Assembly: GCA_016869235.1 (NCBI GenBank) | Contig: VGER01000016.1 | Span: 1 to 34,140, forward strand | Length of the DNA stretch: 34,140 bases | Origin: Alphaproteobacteria bacterium | Lineage (GTDB): Bacteria > Pseudomonadota > Alphaproteobacteria > UBA2966 > CAIVPW01 | Direction of reading: 5' to 3' | In this document: positions 8,551 through 17,067 of the stretch, piece by piece | How the letters are laid out: every line of letters starts with the position of its first letter | How positions within the stretch are numbered: position 1 is the first letter of the stretch | The notes under the pieces: model-generated | The model's database searches: none | The model's input: the letters and a program-made list of their open reading frames with translations, nothing else | Told to the model about the DNA's origin: nothing | Program-made: the position numbers and the translations under genes

Positions 8551-8991
8551 GTCGAAGATCACTTTGGCGATGATGTGGACTACGCCCAGCTCGTGAAGAT
8601 TTACGGCGAGCCGCGCCAAGCCGAAGCGCACTACTCCCCGGCCATTTGCCTCGGCGCGAAGAAGGAACCCCGCATCGGCAATCCGAAGTGGAAGCACATC
8701 AGCACGTCGCATGTGGAGCGCAGCAACCTGAGCATGCGGATGCACATGCGCCGCTTCACGCGCCTGACAAACGCGCACAGCAAGCGGTTCGCCAACCACT
8801 GCCACATGGCTGCGATCTACACGCTTTGGTACAATTTCGTGAGCATCAACAGCGCCGTGAAGATGACCCCGGCAATGGCCGCTGGCGTCTCCGACACGCT
8901 CTGGTCGATGGTTGATATCGTTGCGCTGATGGATGAGGCGGAAGGCCCCGCGAAGAAGCGCGGGCCGTACAAGCCGCGTCGGTCAGCCTAG
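8551..8991 (+). pseudogene. IS1-family-like transposase, N-terminally truncated
   Basis: The open frame after a TAG at 8548-8550 reads VEDHFGDDVDYAQLVKIYGE, then CLGAKKEPRIGNPKWKHIST, HVERSNLSMRMHMRRFTRLT and MTPAMAAGVSDTLW, ending in a basic KKRGPYKPR tail. I recognise this as the C-terminal half of an IS1-type DDE transposase common in alphaproteobacteria, in which the last catalytic Glu lies in the VER motif. The N-terminal zinc-binding and first catalytic parts are absent and an in-frame stop precedes the homologous part. It is most likely inactive. Confidence 0.75.
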
Positions 8992-9019
8992 GCGGGGGAT
9001 AGATGGCCAGGGCATTCAG

Positions 9020-9211
9020 TTGGCGTACTGCAGTGGCGTCGTGAGCACGCGCGCGGCGAAGTGCCCTCACTGCGGAGAGGCAGACCCGGCGATGAGCGAG
9101 CTTGGCCATGCCGCCGCTTCCGTGTACCGAGGATGCGGCAACGTGATCGTTGTTGTCTTCGTCCTCTTTGCGATCGCCGTCGCGCTGTCGCTCTGCACTT
9201 CCGACAATTAG
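9020..9211 (+). CDS. Small zinc-ribbon-like membrane protein, possibly degraded
   Basis: The frame reads LAYCSGVVSTRAAKCPHCGE, resembling small zinc-ribbon proteins that start with two CxxC motifs. Here only the second (CPHC) is complete, and the first is reduced to a single Cys. After a polar stretch there is one hydrophobic segment, VIVVVFVLFAIAVALSL, near the C-terminus. TTG at 9020 or GTG at 9041 are the possible starts; neither has a strong ribosome site. It may be a real 60-residue membrane protein or a broken remnant within the mobile-element debris. Confidence 0.35.
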   Translation: MAYCSGVVSTRAAKCPHCGEADPAMSELGHAAASVYRGCGNVIVVVFVLFAIAVALSLCTSDN

Positions 9212-9310
9212 CCCCTTGTCCTCGAAAGCAGGCGTCTCTGTGCGGTCTGCCATGGACCATGGCTGCCTATGCCGGGGATGGTCCCGCGATTCGTGGGGCC
9301 AGCGGCGGGT

Positions 9311-10614
9311 ATGACCATCGGCGCCGATTTCGACTGGAGCAGGCGGCGCCTTCTCGTCATCGAGGACGACGCCGAGACGCTGGAGCGCATCCGAGCCATC
9401 TTCACCCCGGTGCGGCTTGGCGGCCTCGAAGTGCTGCGCGACGGCGGCAAGGTCACTGAGGTGCTGGCGCGCTTCCCCGCCGACCTCGTGCTGATGGAGG
9501 CCAACCCGGCCGGCACCGACGGCCTCGAAGTCTTGCGCGCCATCCGCGGCAAGGAGAGCCCCAACCGCGACGTCATCGTCGCGGTGATGGTGGCGATGGC
9601 CGACGCCGAGCGCCTGCGCCGCATGTCCGGCATCGGCATCGAGAGCTTCATCCGCAAGCCGGTCACCGGCGAGGTGCTGCTGGCCCGCGTCGCCGGCGCG
9701 ATCACCAACCCGCGCCGGTTCATCAGCTCGTTGACCTACTTCGGCCCCGACCGGCGCAGGCCGCGCCCCGCCAACGACCCCTACCTCGGGCCGGAGAAGC
9801 GCCGCATCGTCAAGGTCCAGGAGCCGCAGCCGCCGCCGCGCGCCGCCACGCCGCCGCCGGCCGCGAAGGTGCCGGCGCAGCGTCCGGTGGACGACGGCGA
9901 TAAGTCGGCATGGTGCGAGGCGGCCCCGGGCCCGCAGAAGCCGCGGCTGGCGGACAACGTCCCGCTCGTGGACGCCGTCGGGCCGAAGAAGCCCAAGGCG
10001 CCCGAGAAGATCGAGGTGGTGGAGAAGCCCGCCAAGAAGAAGACCGATGACGACGACTGGGCGAGCGAGCTCGCGCCCAAGGAGAAGAAGGTCGAGGAGG
10101 ATACGAGCTTCGACATCGCCGGCATGGTCGCCGGCCACTCCGAGTGGCTGCAGTCCGGCGGCACCGCCGGGAGCAAGGCGGTGCTGGAAGGGCAGGACCC
10201 CAGCGGCGCCGACATGGCCGGGGTGAACCTGTCGGGCGCGACCCTGCGCAACGTCATCCTGCAGACCGCCAACCTGCGCGCTGCATCCTCCAGAGCGTCG
10301 ATCTGCGCGGCTCGGTCCTCTCGGGCGCCGACATCACCGACGGCGACCTGACGTCGAGCAACCTTCGCCGCGCCGACCTGTCCACGGCCAAGCTGACGAA
10401 CACCAGGCTGGCCGGCATCGACCTCGCCGGCGCGTCGCTGCGCGGGGCGGCCATGGAGGGCACCGACCTGCGCGGCGCCAACCTCCTCGACGCCGACATC
10501 GCCTCGACCGACCTGTCGATGACAACGGGCCTCATCCAATCCCAGGTCAACAAGGCACGGCCCAACGTCCACACCGTGCTGCCGCCCGGCCTGCGCCGGC
10601 CGGCGATCGAGTAG
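9311..10614 (+). pseudogene. Receiver-like domain fused to pentapeptide repeats, one frameshift
   Basis: From ATG 9311 the product opens with a response-regulator receiver-like fold: RRLLVIEDDAETLERI (acidic pair D19/D20), FPADLVLMEANPAGTDGLEV, and FIRKPVTGEVLLARV with the conserved Lys-Pro. The phospho-acceptor Asp appears to be Glu (E63, in LVLMEANP), and the usual Thr/Ser position is in VAVMVAM, so it is probably not phosphorylated in the standard way. A linker with YFGPDRRR and long Pro/Ala/Lys-rich text follows, then pentapeptide repeats from about residue 295. At 10283-10284 one base is missing: the first frame runs into unrelated text (stop at 10351), while the next frame continues ILQSVDLRGSVLSGADI to the TAG at 10612. 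Joined, the protein would be about 434 residues. No DNA-binding domain is seen. An alternative start at 9269 exists. Confidence 0.75.
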
Positions 10615-10799
10615 GGCTATCTCCAAGTAAGGAGCGTGGAAAGCCGCGGAACGCCTAACGCTTCCCATTATCTACACATACGATTTGGTAATCGGAAAAT
10701 TCCACAGAAATCTTTACTTAGATCGCGGGATGGCCGACACTTCGCGCGGGGCCCAGGCCTTCGTCGGGTCGGAGTCGCCGCACGTCGGAGGGCGTTGCA

Positions 10800-12206
10800 T
10801 TGGATCAACTGCCGATTTGGTTGTCGCTGCGGGAACGCAGCGTCCTGGTCGTGGGCGGGGGCGAGAAGGCCGCCGCCAAGATCCGCATGGCGCTTGCCGC
10901 CGGGGCGGCGGTCACCCTGGTCGCTCCGCGCCTCGGACCCGAGGCCGCCGAGCTTGCCCGCGCCCAGCGTGTCCGCCACCTGGATCGTGAGTTCGCCGAC
11001 GCCGACGTGAGCGGCCACGCCATCGTCTACGGCGCTACCGGCGTCGAAGCGGTGGATCAGGCGGTCGCTGCTGCAGCGCGCACGCAGCGTGTGCTGGTCA
11101 ACGTGGTCGATCGCCCGGCGCTGTCCGATTTCTCCATGCCCGCCATCATCGATCGCAGCCCGGTGGTCGTCGGAGTCTCCACCGGTGGCGCCGTCCCGGC
11201 CCTCGCCGCCGCGGTGCGCGCCCGCATCGAAGCGGCGCTGCCGGCACGCCTGGGCCGCCTCGCCGCCTTTGCCGAGTCGTTCCGCTCCGCCATCCGCGCC
11301 AAGGTCACCGACAGCACGGCGCGCCTGCGCTTCTGGCAGCGCGTGGTGAGCGGCCCGGTCGCCGAGCAGGTCCTCTCCGGCGCCGAGGCGCGCGCCCACG
11401 CGGCGGTGCTCCAGTCCCTCAACGCCGCCGGCGTCGGCCACGTCTCCGGCACCGTGCACCTGGTCGGCGCCGGGCCCGGCAATCCCGAGCTGCTGACTTT
11501 GCGCGCGGCCCGCCTGCTGCAGTCGGCCGACGTCATCGTCTACGACCGCCTGGTCGGCGAAGACGTGCTCGGCCTCGCGCGCCGCGACGCCGAGCGCATC
11601 TTCGTCGGCAAGGAGCCGACCCGCCACCCCGTCTCCCAGGACGAGATCAACGCGTTGTTGGTCGAGCGCGCCTGCGCCGGGCTCAACGTTGTGCGCCTGA
11701 AGGGCGGCGATCCGTTCATCTTCGGCCGCGGCGGCGAGGAGGCCGACCACCTGCGCGCGCAGGGTATCGACGTCGAGGTGGTGCCAGGCATCACCGCCGC
11801 GCTCGCTTGCGCCGCGGCTTCGGGTGTGCCGCTCACCCACCGCGACCACGCCATGGAAGTCACCTTCGTCACCGGCCACGGCCGCGAGGATGGCGCCGAG
11901 CCCGATTGGGCGGGGCTGGCCCGCAGCCGCCACACGCTGGTGGTCTACATGGGCGTCGGACGCGCCGGCGAGATCGCCGCCAAGCTGGTGGTGCACGGGC
12001 TTGGCTCTTCCACGCCGGTGGCGATCGTGCACAACGGCACGCTGCCGACCCAGCGCATCGTCGCGGCGACGGTCGGTACCCTCGGTGACGCGATCGCCGA
12101 GCACGGCGTCACCAACCCGGCCGTGTTCATCATCGGCGAGGTTGCGCGTTCGGCGCAGACAGATGCGCCGCGGGTCAAAACGCTCGTGCGCGCGGTGGCC
12201 GGCTGA
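10800..12206 (+). CDS. cysG: Siroheme synthase (bifunctional CysG)
   Basis: Makes siroheme, the cofactor of the sulfite reductase encoded downstream. The 468-residue product has two parts. The N-terminal precorrin-2 dehydrogenase/ferrochelatase domain (about 1-200) has the NAD-binding motif VLVVGGGEKAAAKIRMAL and VVGVSTGGAVPALA. The C-terminal uroporphyrinogen-III methyltransferase domain (about 215-460) has VHLVGAGPGNPELLTLRA, VVRLKGGDPFIFGRGGEEA and VVPGITAALACAAASGVPLT. The start is TTG at 10800, supported by a GGAGGG site 9 bp upstream and by the family N-terminus. The 185 bp upstream includes an AT-rich stretch (10667-10720) likely to hold the operon promoter. The stop overlaps the next ATG. 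Confidence 0.96.
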   Translation: MDQLPIWLSLRERSVLVVGGGEKAAAKIRMALAAGAAVTLVAPRLGPEAAELARAQRVRHLDREFADADVSGHAIVYGATGVEAVDQAVAAAARTQRVLVNVVDRPALSDFSMPAIIDRSPVVVGVSTGGAVPALAAAVRARIEAALPARLGRLAAFAESFRSAIRAKVTDSTARLRFWQRVVSGPVAEQVLSGAEARAHAAVLQSLNAAGVGHVSGTVHLVGAGPGNPELLTLRAARLLQSADVIVYDRLVGEDVLGLARRDAERIFVGKEPTRHPVSQDEINALLVERACAGLNVVRLKGGDPFIFGRGGEEADHLRAQGIDVEVVPGITAALACAAASGVPLTHRDHAMEVTFVTGHGREDGAEPDWAGLARSRHTLVVYMGVGRAGEIAAKLVVHGLGSSTPVAIVHNGTLPTQRIVAATVGTLGDAIAEHGVTNPAVFIIGEVARSAQTDAPRVKTLVRAVAG

Positions 12207-12637
12207 TGGACGGGACCGCCAAGAAGCCCGCGGCCGCCGAAGCCGCCTCTGCCGCCAAGGGCACGCTGCAGGTGATGACCGCCTATCGCCTGCAGGACGG
12301 CCACGTTGTCTACCTGGCCGACGACGGCACCTGGACCGAGTGGATCGAGGAGGCGCGCCTCGCTTCGACGAAGGAAGCGGCCGACGCCCTCACCGCGGCC
12401 GCGAAGGCGGCGTCGGATGCCAACCAGATCTTCGAGACCTATCTCATCGACGTGACGACCAGCGGCGGCCGCACCTGGCCGGTGACGATGCGCGAGGTGA
12501 TGCGGGCCCAGGGCCCGACCATCCACCCGCAGTTCGGCAAGCAAGCCGAGCGCGAGACACGCGGACTGATCGTGACCTCCCACGCAGTGGCCAAGAAGAC
12601 CGAGCGCGGCGAGCGCCGCGAAAATCGCGAAGGTTGA
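12206..12637 (+). CDS. DUF2849 protein of the sulfate-assimilation operon
   Basis: A 143-residue cytoplasmic protein overlapping the cysG stop (TGATG). The core reads LQVMTAYRLQDGHVVYLADD, then WTEWIEEARLASTKEAADA and YLIDVTT, which I recognise as the DUF2849 family. In alphaproteobacteria this family typically lies between cysG and cysI, as here, but its biochemical role is not established. The N-terminus is Ala/Lys-rich and the C-terminus is highly charged. Position and coupling argue for a helper role in sulfite reduction, which is inference. Confidence 0.85.
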   Translation: MDGTAKKPAAAEAASAAKGTLQVMTAYRLQDGHVVYLADDGTWTEWIEEARLASTKEAADALTAAAKAASDANQIFETYLIDVTTSGGRTWPVTMREVMRAQGPTIHPQFGKQAERETRGLIVTSHAVAKKTERGERRENREG

Positions 12638-12642
12638 GTGGT

Positions 12643-14298
12643 ATGTACCGGTACGACGAATTCGACCAAGTTCTGGTGAAGGAGCGCGTGGAGCAGTTCC
12701 GCGGCCAAGTCGAGCGCCGCCTGAAGGGCGAGCTCACCACCGACGAGTTCCGTCCGCTGCGCCTGATGAACGGGCTATACGCACAGCTGCATGCCTACAT
12801 GCTGCGCGTCGCCATTCCGTACGGCACGCTGTCGGCGCGCCAGATGCGCATGCTGGCGCACATCGCCCGCAAGTACGACAGGGGCTACGGCCACTTCACC
12901 ACACGCCAGAACATCCAATACAACTGGCCGCGTCTCGTCGACGTGCCCGACATCCTCGCTGACCTCGCGTCGGTGGAGATGCATGCCATCCAGACGTCCG
13001 GCAACTGCATCCGCAACGTCACCTCGGACCAGTATGCGGGCGTCTCGGCGGACGAGATCGTCGACAGCCGCGTCTACGCCGAGATCCTTCGCCAGTGGTC
13101 CACGTTCCACCCGGAATTCTCGTTCCTGCCGCGCAAGTTCAAGATCGCCGTGACGGCATCGGCAAACGACCGCGCCGCGGTGCGGTTCCATGACATCGGC
13201 GTGATCGTTCACAGGAACGACAAGGGCGAGACCGGCTTCGAGATCATGGCCGGTGGCGGCATGGGCCGCACGCCCGCCGTGGCGCCGACACTGAACAAGT
13301 TCGTTCCGGAGACCGACCTGCCCGCCTACTGCGAGGCGATTCTGCGCGTCTACAACATGCTTGGCCGGCGCGACAACCTGTTCAAGGCGCGCATCAAGAT
13401 CCTGGTGATGTCCACGGGCGTCGAGGCCTTCACCAAGATGGTCGAGGACGAGTTCGCCCACATCAAGGACACGGCGCTCAGGCTGCCCGAAGACGAGATC
13501 GAGCGCATCCGCGCCTACTTCGCGCCGCCGCGCTACGAGGACTTGTCCGCCGAGTCGAAGATCCTGGATGGCTGTCTGCTGAAGGACAGCGCCTTCGCCG
13601 ATTGGAATGCCGTGAACGCGGCGGCCCACAAGCAGCCGGGCTATGTCATCGCCACCTCGTCCTTGAAACCGACCGGAGGCGTGCCGGGCGACTGCACCGC
13701 CGAGCAGATGGACTCCATTGCCGACCTTGCCGAGAAGTACAGCCTCGGCGAGGTGCGGGTGACGCACGAGCAGAACCTGGTGTTCCCGTACGTGAAGAAG
13801 GACGACCTGTACGCGCTCTGGCGGGCCTTCGTGCGGCTGGGCATTGCCACGCCCAACCTCGACCTCATCACCGACATCATCTCGTGCCCCGGCCTCGACT
13901 ACTGCGGGCTCGCGACGGCGCGGTCGATCCCGGTGGCGCAGCAACTGTCCGAACGCTTCGCCGACCTGAAGCGCCAGCGCGACATCGGCGAATTGCGCCT
14001 GAACATCTCGGGTTGCATCAACGCCTGCGGGCATCACCATGCCGGCAACATCGGCATTCTCGGCGTCGACAAGCAGAATCAGGAGTTCTACCAGGTGACG
14101 CTCGGCGGCCACGACGGCGCCGACGCCAGCATCGGTGACATCGTCGGTCCGTCCTTTCCGGCCGACAAGATCATCGATGCCGTCGAGACCATCGTCGACG
14201 TCTACATTGCGCAACGCCAAGGAAAGGAACGCTTCATCGACACGTACCGCCGGGTCGGCCTGAAGCCGTTCAAGGAGAAGCTCTATGCCGCTCATTAG
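12643..14298 (+). CDS. cysI: Sulfite reductase hemoprotein subunit (siroheme, 4Fe-4S)
   Basis: Reduces sulfite to sulfide in six electrons in the cytoplasm. The 551-residue product has the two ferrite-like repeats of the nitrite/sulfite reductase family, for example GHFTTRQNIQYNW and SGNCIRNVTSDQYAG in the first half and GEVRVTHEQNLVFPYV in the second. The cysteines that bind the 4Fe-4S cluster and bridge siroheme are C415 and C421 (CPGLDYC) and C458 and C462 (CINAC), with the usual spacing. No flavoprotein cysJ partner is present, so the electron donor is probably ferredoxin. It starts 5 bp after the DUF2849 gene, and its end overlaps the next gene by 14 bp. Confidence 0.95.
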   Translation: MYRYDEFDQVLVKERVEQFRGQVERRLKGELTTDEFRPLRLMNGLYAQLHAYMLRVAIPYGTLSARQMRMLAHIARKYDRGYGHFTTRQNIQYNWPRLVDVPDILADLASVEMHAIQTSGNCIRNVTSDQYAGVSADEIVDSRVYAEILRQWSTFHPEFSFLPRKFKIAVTASANDRAAVRFHDIGVIVHRNDKGETGFEIMAGGGMGRTPAVAPTLNKFVPETDLPAYCEAILRVYNMLGRRDNLFKARIKILVMSTGVEAFTKMVEDEFAHIKDTALRLPEDEIERIRAYFAPPRYEDLSAESKILDGCLLKDSAFADWNAVNAAAHKQPGYVIATSSLKPTGGVPGDCTAEQMDSIADLAEKYSLGEVRVTHEQNLVFPYVKKDDLYALWRAFVRLGIATPNLDLITDIISCPGLDYCGLATARSIPVAQQLSERFADLKRQRDIGELRLNISGCINACGHHHAGNIGILGVDKQNQEFYQVTLGGHDGADASIGDIVGPSFPADKIIDAVETIVDVYIAQRQGKERFIDTYRRVGLKPFKEKLYAAH

Positions 14299-15595
14299 GG
14301 ACGGCAATTTGGCCCTGGACCCATGGGTCCATCGCGGCGACGACGACCCTCTGGCCGATGGGCCGACCATCGTCAGCCTCGACCGCTGGAAGCGCGACCG
14401 CGACACGTTGCTCAAGCGGAACTTGGCGCTCGGCCTGCGGCTGAAGAGCGATCAGGCACCAGCGCAGGTGGCGGCCGATCTCGGCCACTTTGGCGTGGTG
14501 GCGCTGGAGTTCCCGACCTTCAAGGACGGCCGCCCGTTCTCCTACGCCAAACTCCTGCGCGACCGGTACCAGTACAAGGGCGAGGTGCGCGCTTTTGGAC
14601 ACATCTTGCGCGACCAATACTTGTTCCTCGATCGCCTCGGCGTGAATTCCATCGAGGTGAAGGATGCGAAGCAGCTCGGCGAATGGAGGAAGGCGATGGC
14701 GGAGTTCACCGTCTTCTACCAGCCCGCTGCGGACGTGCGTCGGCTGGCCATGGCCTTGCGTCGCCAGGTGGCAAATGCGTTGAAGCCGTCGCGGCCCGAT
14801 TTCGACGATCTGACCCCGGTGGCCGACGTGCCGCCCGACCCGGATGCGCCGCCGCCGCCGAGCCCGTCTCGCATCGCCGTGGCCGACGCCAAGGTGCGCG
14901 CCTTCTCGCACAAGTACGGCCACCTGTCGGCGCAGAAGCTGCTGGCGGCGATGATCGAGACCGAGTTCTCCGGCCGCATCGCCCTGGTGTCGTCGTTCGG
15001 CACCGAGGCGGCGGTTCTCCTGCACATGGTGTCCGAGATCGACCGCAACCTGCCAGTGCTGTTCCTCGATACCCAGAAGCTGTTCGGCGAGACCCTGCGG
15101 TATCGCGACCAGCTCGTCGGCCGGCTCGGTCTGGCCAACGTGCAGACCATCAGGCCGGATCCCGCGCGCATCAAGGAACTCGATTCGAACGGCCTGCTGT
15201 TCAGCCGCCGCGCCAATCTGTGCTGCCAGATCCGCAAGGTCGAGCCCTTGGAGCGCGCGCTGCAGGGCTACGAGGCGTGGATCACCGGCCGCAAGCGCTA
15301 CCAGGGCCGCCGCCGCGCCGTGCTGCCGGTGATCGAGGCGGCCGCCGGGCGCGTGAAGATCAACCCGCTCGCGGGCTGGAGCAAGGACCTGCTCGACGAG
15401 TACTTCATCGAGCACGGCCTGCCGCGCCATCCCCTCGAGGCGGAGGGCTTCCTTTCCATTGGCTGCATGCCCTGCACCGATCGTGTCGCGCCGGGCGAGG
15501 ATATGCGCGCCGGCCGTTGGCGCGGCCAGGACAAGGACGAGTGCGGTATCCACGAGACGCCGGCGAGCCAGTCGCTCACCAGCTCCGGCCTGTAA
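14285..15595 (+). CDS. cysH: DUF934 - adenylyl-sulfate reductase (CysH) fusion
   Basis: A 436-residue fusion. Residues 1 to about 165 are the DUF934 domain, which begins MPLIRDGNLALDPWVHRGDD and includes GVVALEFPTFKDGRPFSYAK and LRDQYLFLDRLGVNS; this domain is normally a separate small protein next to cysI. A Pro-rich linker (about 178-200) leads into a reductase domain with SSFGTEAAVLLHMVSE, VLFLDTQKLFGETLRYRD, the CC pair (C313/C314), CMPC (C394/C397) and the catalytic C-terminal ECGIH (C420). The CC-CxxC set marks an APS-type enzyme with a 4Fe-4S cluster rather than the clusterless PAPS form. No stop or restart lies between the halves. Translation is probably coupled to cysI through the 14-bp overlap. 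The operon ends at the terminator at 15609-15651. Confidence 0.92.
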   Translation: MPLIRDGNLALDPWVHRGDDDPLADGPTIVSLDRWKRDRDTLLKRNLALGLRLKSDQAPAQVAADLGHFGVVALEFPTFKDGRPFSYAKLLRDRYQYKGEVRAFGHILRDQYLFLDRLGVNSIEVKDAKQLGEWRKAMAEFTVFYQPAADVRRLAMALRRQVANALKPSRPDFDDLTPVADVPPDPDAPPPPSPSRIAVADAKVRAFSHKYGHLSAQKLLAAMIETEFSGRIALVSSFGTEAAVLLHMVSEIDRNLPVLFLDTQKLFGETLRYRDQLVGRLGLANVQTIRPDPARIKELDSNGLLFSRRANLCCQIRKVEPLERALQGYEAWITGRKRYQGRRRAVLPVIEAAAGRVKINPLAGWSKDLLDEYFIEHGLPRHPLEAEGFLSIGCMPCTDRVAPGEDMRAGRWRGQDKDECGIHETPASQSLTSSGL

Positions 15596-15608
15596 CGACC
15601 GGCAGAAT

Positions 15609-15651
15609 CAAATAGGCGGACGCGTCCACAAAGGGCGCGTCCGCCTATTTG
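15609..15651. terminator. Bidirectional terminator between convergent cysH and DUF1344 genes
   Basis: A perfect 16-bp stem (15609-15624 with 15636-15651) and 11-nt loop. The stem base is CAAATA/TATTTG, so both directions exit through A/T-rich ends. It lies 14 bp past cysH and 16 bp past the end of the leftward gene at 15668. Confidence 0.85.
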
Positions 15652-15667
15652 TTGACGGCGAAACGGC

Positions 15668-15913
15668 TTACTTCGTCACCTTGGAGACGGTGTTGACGTT
15701 GTTGGCCGTCGTGTAGGTCAGGGTCACGGTCTGACCGGCGGCGAGGCCAGCCATGTCGACGTTGGCCGGGAATGTATAGGTCACGCCGCTGATGGTGACG
15801 GTGCGGGCCTGGGCGTTGACGGCGGCGATGGCGCCGTTGACCTCGGCCGCGGTGGCTACGCCAACGCTCATCGCCATGGCCAAGCCGGCCACGGCCATCA
15901 GGAGCTTCCTCAT
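15668..15913 (-). CDS. Small secreted DUF1344-like protein
   Basis: An 81-residue protein starting MRKLLMAVAGLAMAMS, a standard signal peptide with cleavage near VATAAEV. The mature part of about 58 residues reads NGAIAAVNAQARTVTISGVT, then YTFPANVDMAGLAAGQTVTL, matching the DUF1344 pattern of a short beta-rich periplasmic domain of unknown function found in alphaproteobacteria. ATG 15913 is chosen over the upstream in-frame start at 15952 because of the signal peptide and a GGAAG ribosome site. It is monocistronic, ending at the shared terminator. Confidence 0.8.
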   Translation of the reverse strand: MRKLLMAVAGLAMAMSVGVATAAEVNGAIAAVNAQARTVTISGVTYTFPANVDMAGLAAGQTVTLTYTTANNVNTVSKVTK

Positions 15914-15949
15914 GTTGTTCTTCCTCCACAGGGCGAGCGCCGACCGTCC

Positions 15950-15977
15950 CATAACGGTGCGGGGCTGCCCGGTTCAA
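15950..15977 (-). promoter_or_regulatory. Candidate promoter for the DUF1344 gene
   Basis: On the minus strand TTGAAC (15977-15972) and GTTATG (15955-15950) are 16 bp apart, a weak sigma-70-like pair 37 bp before the start codon. Confidence 0.3.
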
Positions 15978-16071
15978 GCAAACGCAAACCTGTGCGGGAA
16001 TTGCATCCGGTCCAAAGCGGATATCCCGCTCAGGCGGAGCAACTATTTGGATCGCCGCCCCGGGGACGGAC

Positions 16072-17067
16072 TTACGGCGCAGCCGGTGGCAAGCCAAGCC
16101 TTGCCACGTCCTCGATCGCCACGATGAGAGCGGGGCGCATGCCCGGCTCCGTCAGGGCGTGCCCCGCGGTTTCGACCAGCCGGAGCTCGCAGCCCGGCCA
16201 GGCGGTGGCAAGGGCGTGCGCCATCGCCGGCGGGCACAACAGGTCGTAACGGCCCTGGACGATGATGGCGGGGATGCCGGCGAGGCGATGCGCCTCGGCG
16301 AGCAGCTGGCCATCGCGCAGGAAGCAGTGGTTCTCGTAGTAATGCGCCTCGATGTAGGGGGTCGAGGGCACGGCGCGCACGATCATTGGCACCCCGAGCG
16401 ATGCGGGCAGAGGCATGGTCTTCTCGGGCCGGATCTCCGACAGGGTGCGCTCATAGTCGCCCCACGCCGCGGCGGCCGGCACGTGGACGGCGGGGTCCGG
16501 ATCGCGCAGCCGGCGCGCCATCGCCGCCAGGACGTCGGCGCGCTCTTCGGGCGGCACCAGGTTGGCGAAGGCCGTGAACAGCTCCGGCCGGAAGGTGCGC
16601 GGCGCATCGACGAACGCCCAGCGCCATTCCGCGCGGGTGCCGAGGAACACGCCGCGCAGGACCACGCCGCTGACGCGCGCGGGATGCGCCTCGGCGTAGG
16701 CGACGGCGAGCGTCGCTCCCCACGATCCGCCCACCACCAGCCAACGCTCGATGGCGAGCGCGCGCCGCACCAGCTCCAGGTCGGCGATCAGGTGCTGGGT
16801 GGTGTTGGCGTCGCGGCTGCCCTTTGGGGCACTGCGCCCCGCGCCGCGCTGGTCGAGCAGGACGGCGCGAAACCGGGTCGGGTTGAACAGCTGGCGGTGC
16901 ATGGGCTGGCAGCCGCTGCCGGGGCCGCCGTGCAGGAACAGCGCCGGCGAGCCGTCCGGATTGCCGACCTGCTCGACGTAAAGGACGTGGCCATCGCCGA
17001 CCGCCACCTGGCGGGTGTCAAACGGGGCGATCTCAGGGTACGGTTCGCGCGGAGGAGGCACATCCAT
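16072..17067 (-). CDS. pip: Proline iminopeptidase (alpha/beta hydrolase)
   Basis: Removes N-terminal proline from peptides in the cytoplasm. The 331-residue product has the family sequence EPYPEIAPFDTRQVAVGDGH near the start, the oxyanion motif FLHGGPGSGCQP, LLDQRGAGRSAPKG, the nucleophile elbow VVGGSWGATLA (Ser in GGSWG), and the late Asp (GRYDLLCP) and His (ETAGHALT). The start at 17067 gives the expected N-terminus; GTG 17061 is an alternative and neither has a strong ribosome site. The ATG overlaps the ATG of the divergent flavin reductase gene on the other strand (CCATGG at 17064-17069). Confidence 0.92.
   Translation of the reverse strand: MDVPPPREPYPEIAPFDTRQVAVGDGHVLYVEQVGNPDGSPALFLHGGPGSGCQPMHRQLFNPTRFRAVLLDQRGAGRSAPKGSRDANTTQHLIADLELVRRALAIERWLVVGGSWGATLAVAYAEAHPARVSGVVLRGVFLGTRAEWRWAFVDAPRTFRPELFTAFANLVPPEERADVLAAMARRLRDPDPAVHVPAAAAWGDYERTLSEIRPEKTMPLPASLGVPMIVRAVPSTPYIEAHYYENHCFLRDGQLLAEAHRLAGIPAIIVQGRYDLLCPPAMAHALATAWPGCELRLVETAGHALTEPGMRPALIVAIEDVARLGLPPAAP

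Noticed and set aside
8232-8573. 113-residue plus-strand ORF before the IS1-type remnant
   Set aside because: No family features, Arg/Ser-rich composition and no ribosome site; most likely noise in decayed DNA.
11824-12642. N-terminal extension of the cysI reading frame back into cysG
   Set aside because: Sulfite reductase homology begins at ATG 12643; the upstream frame only overlaps cysG and DUF2849.
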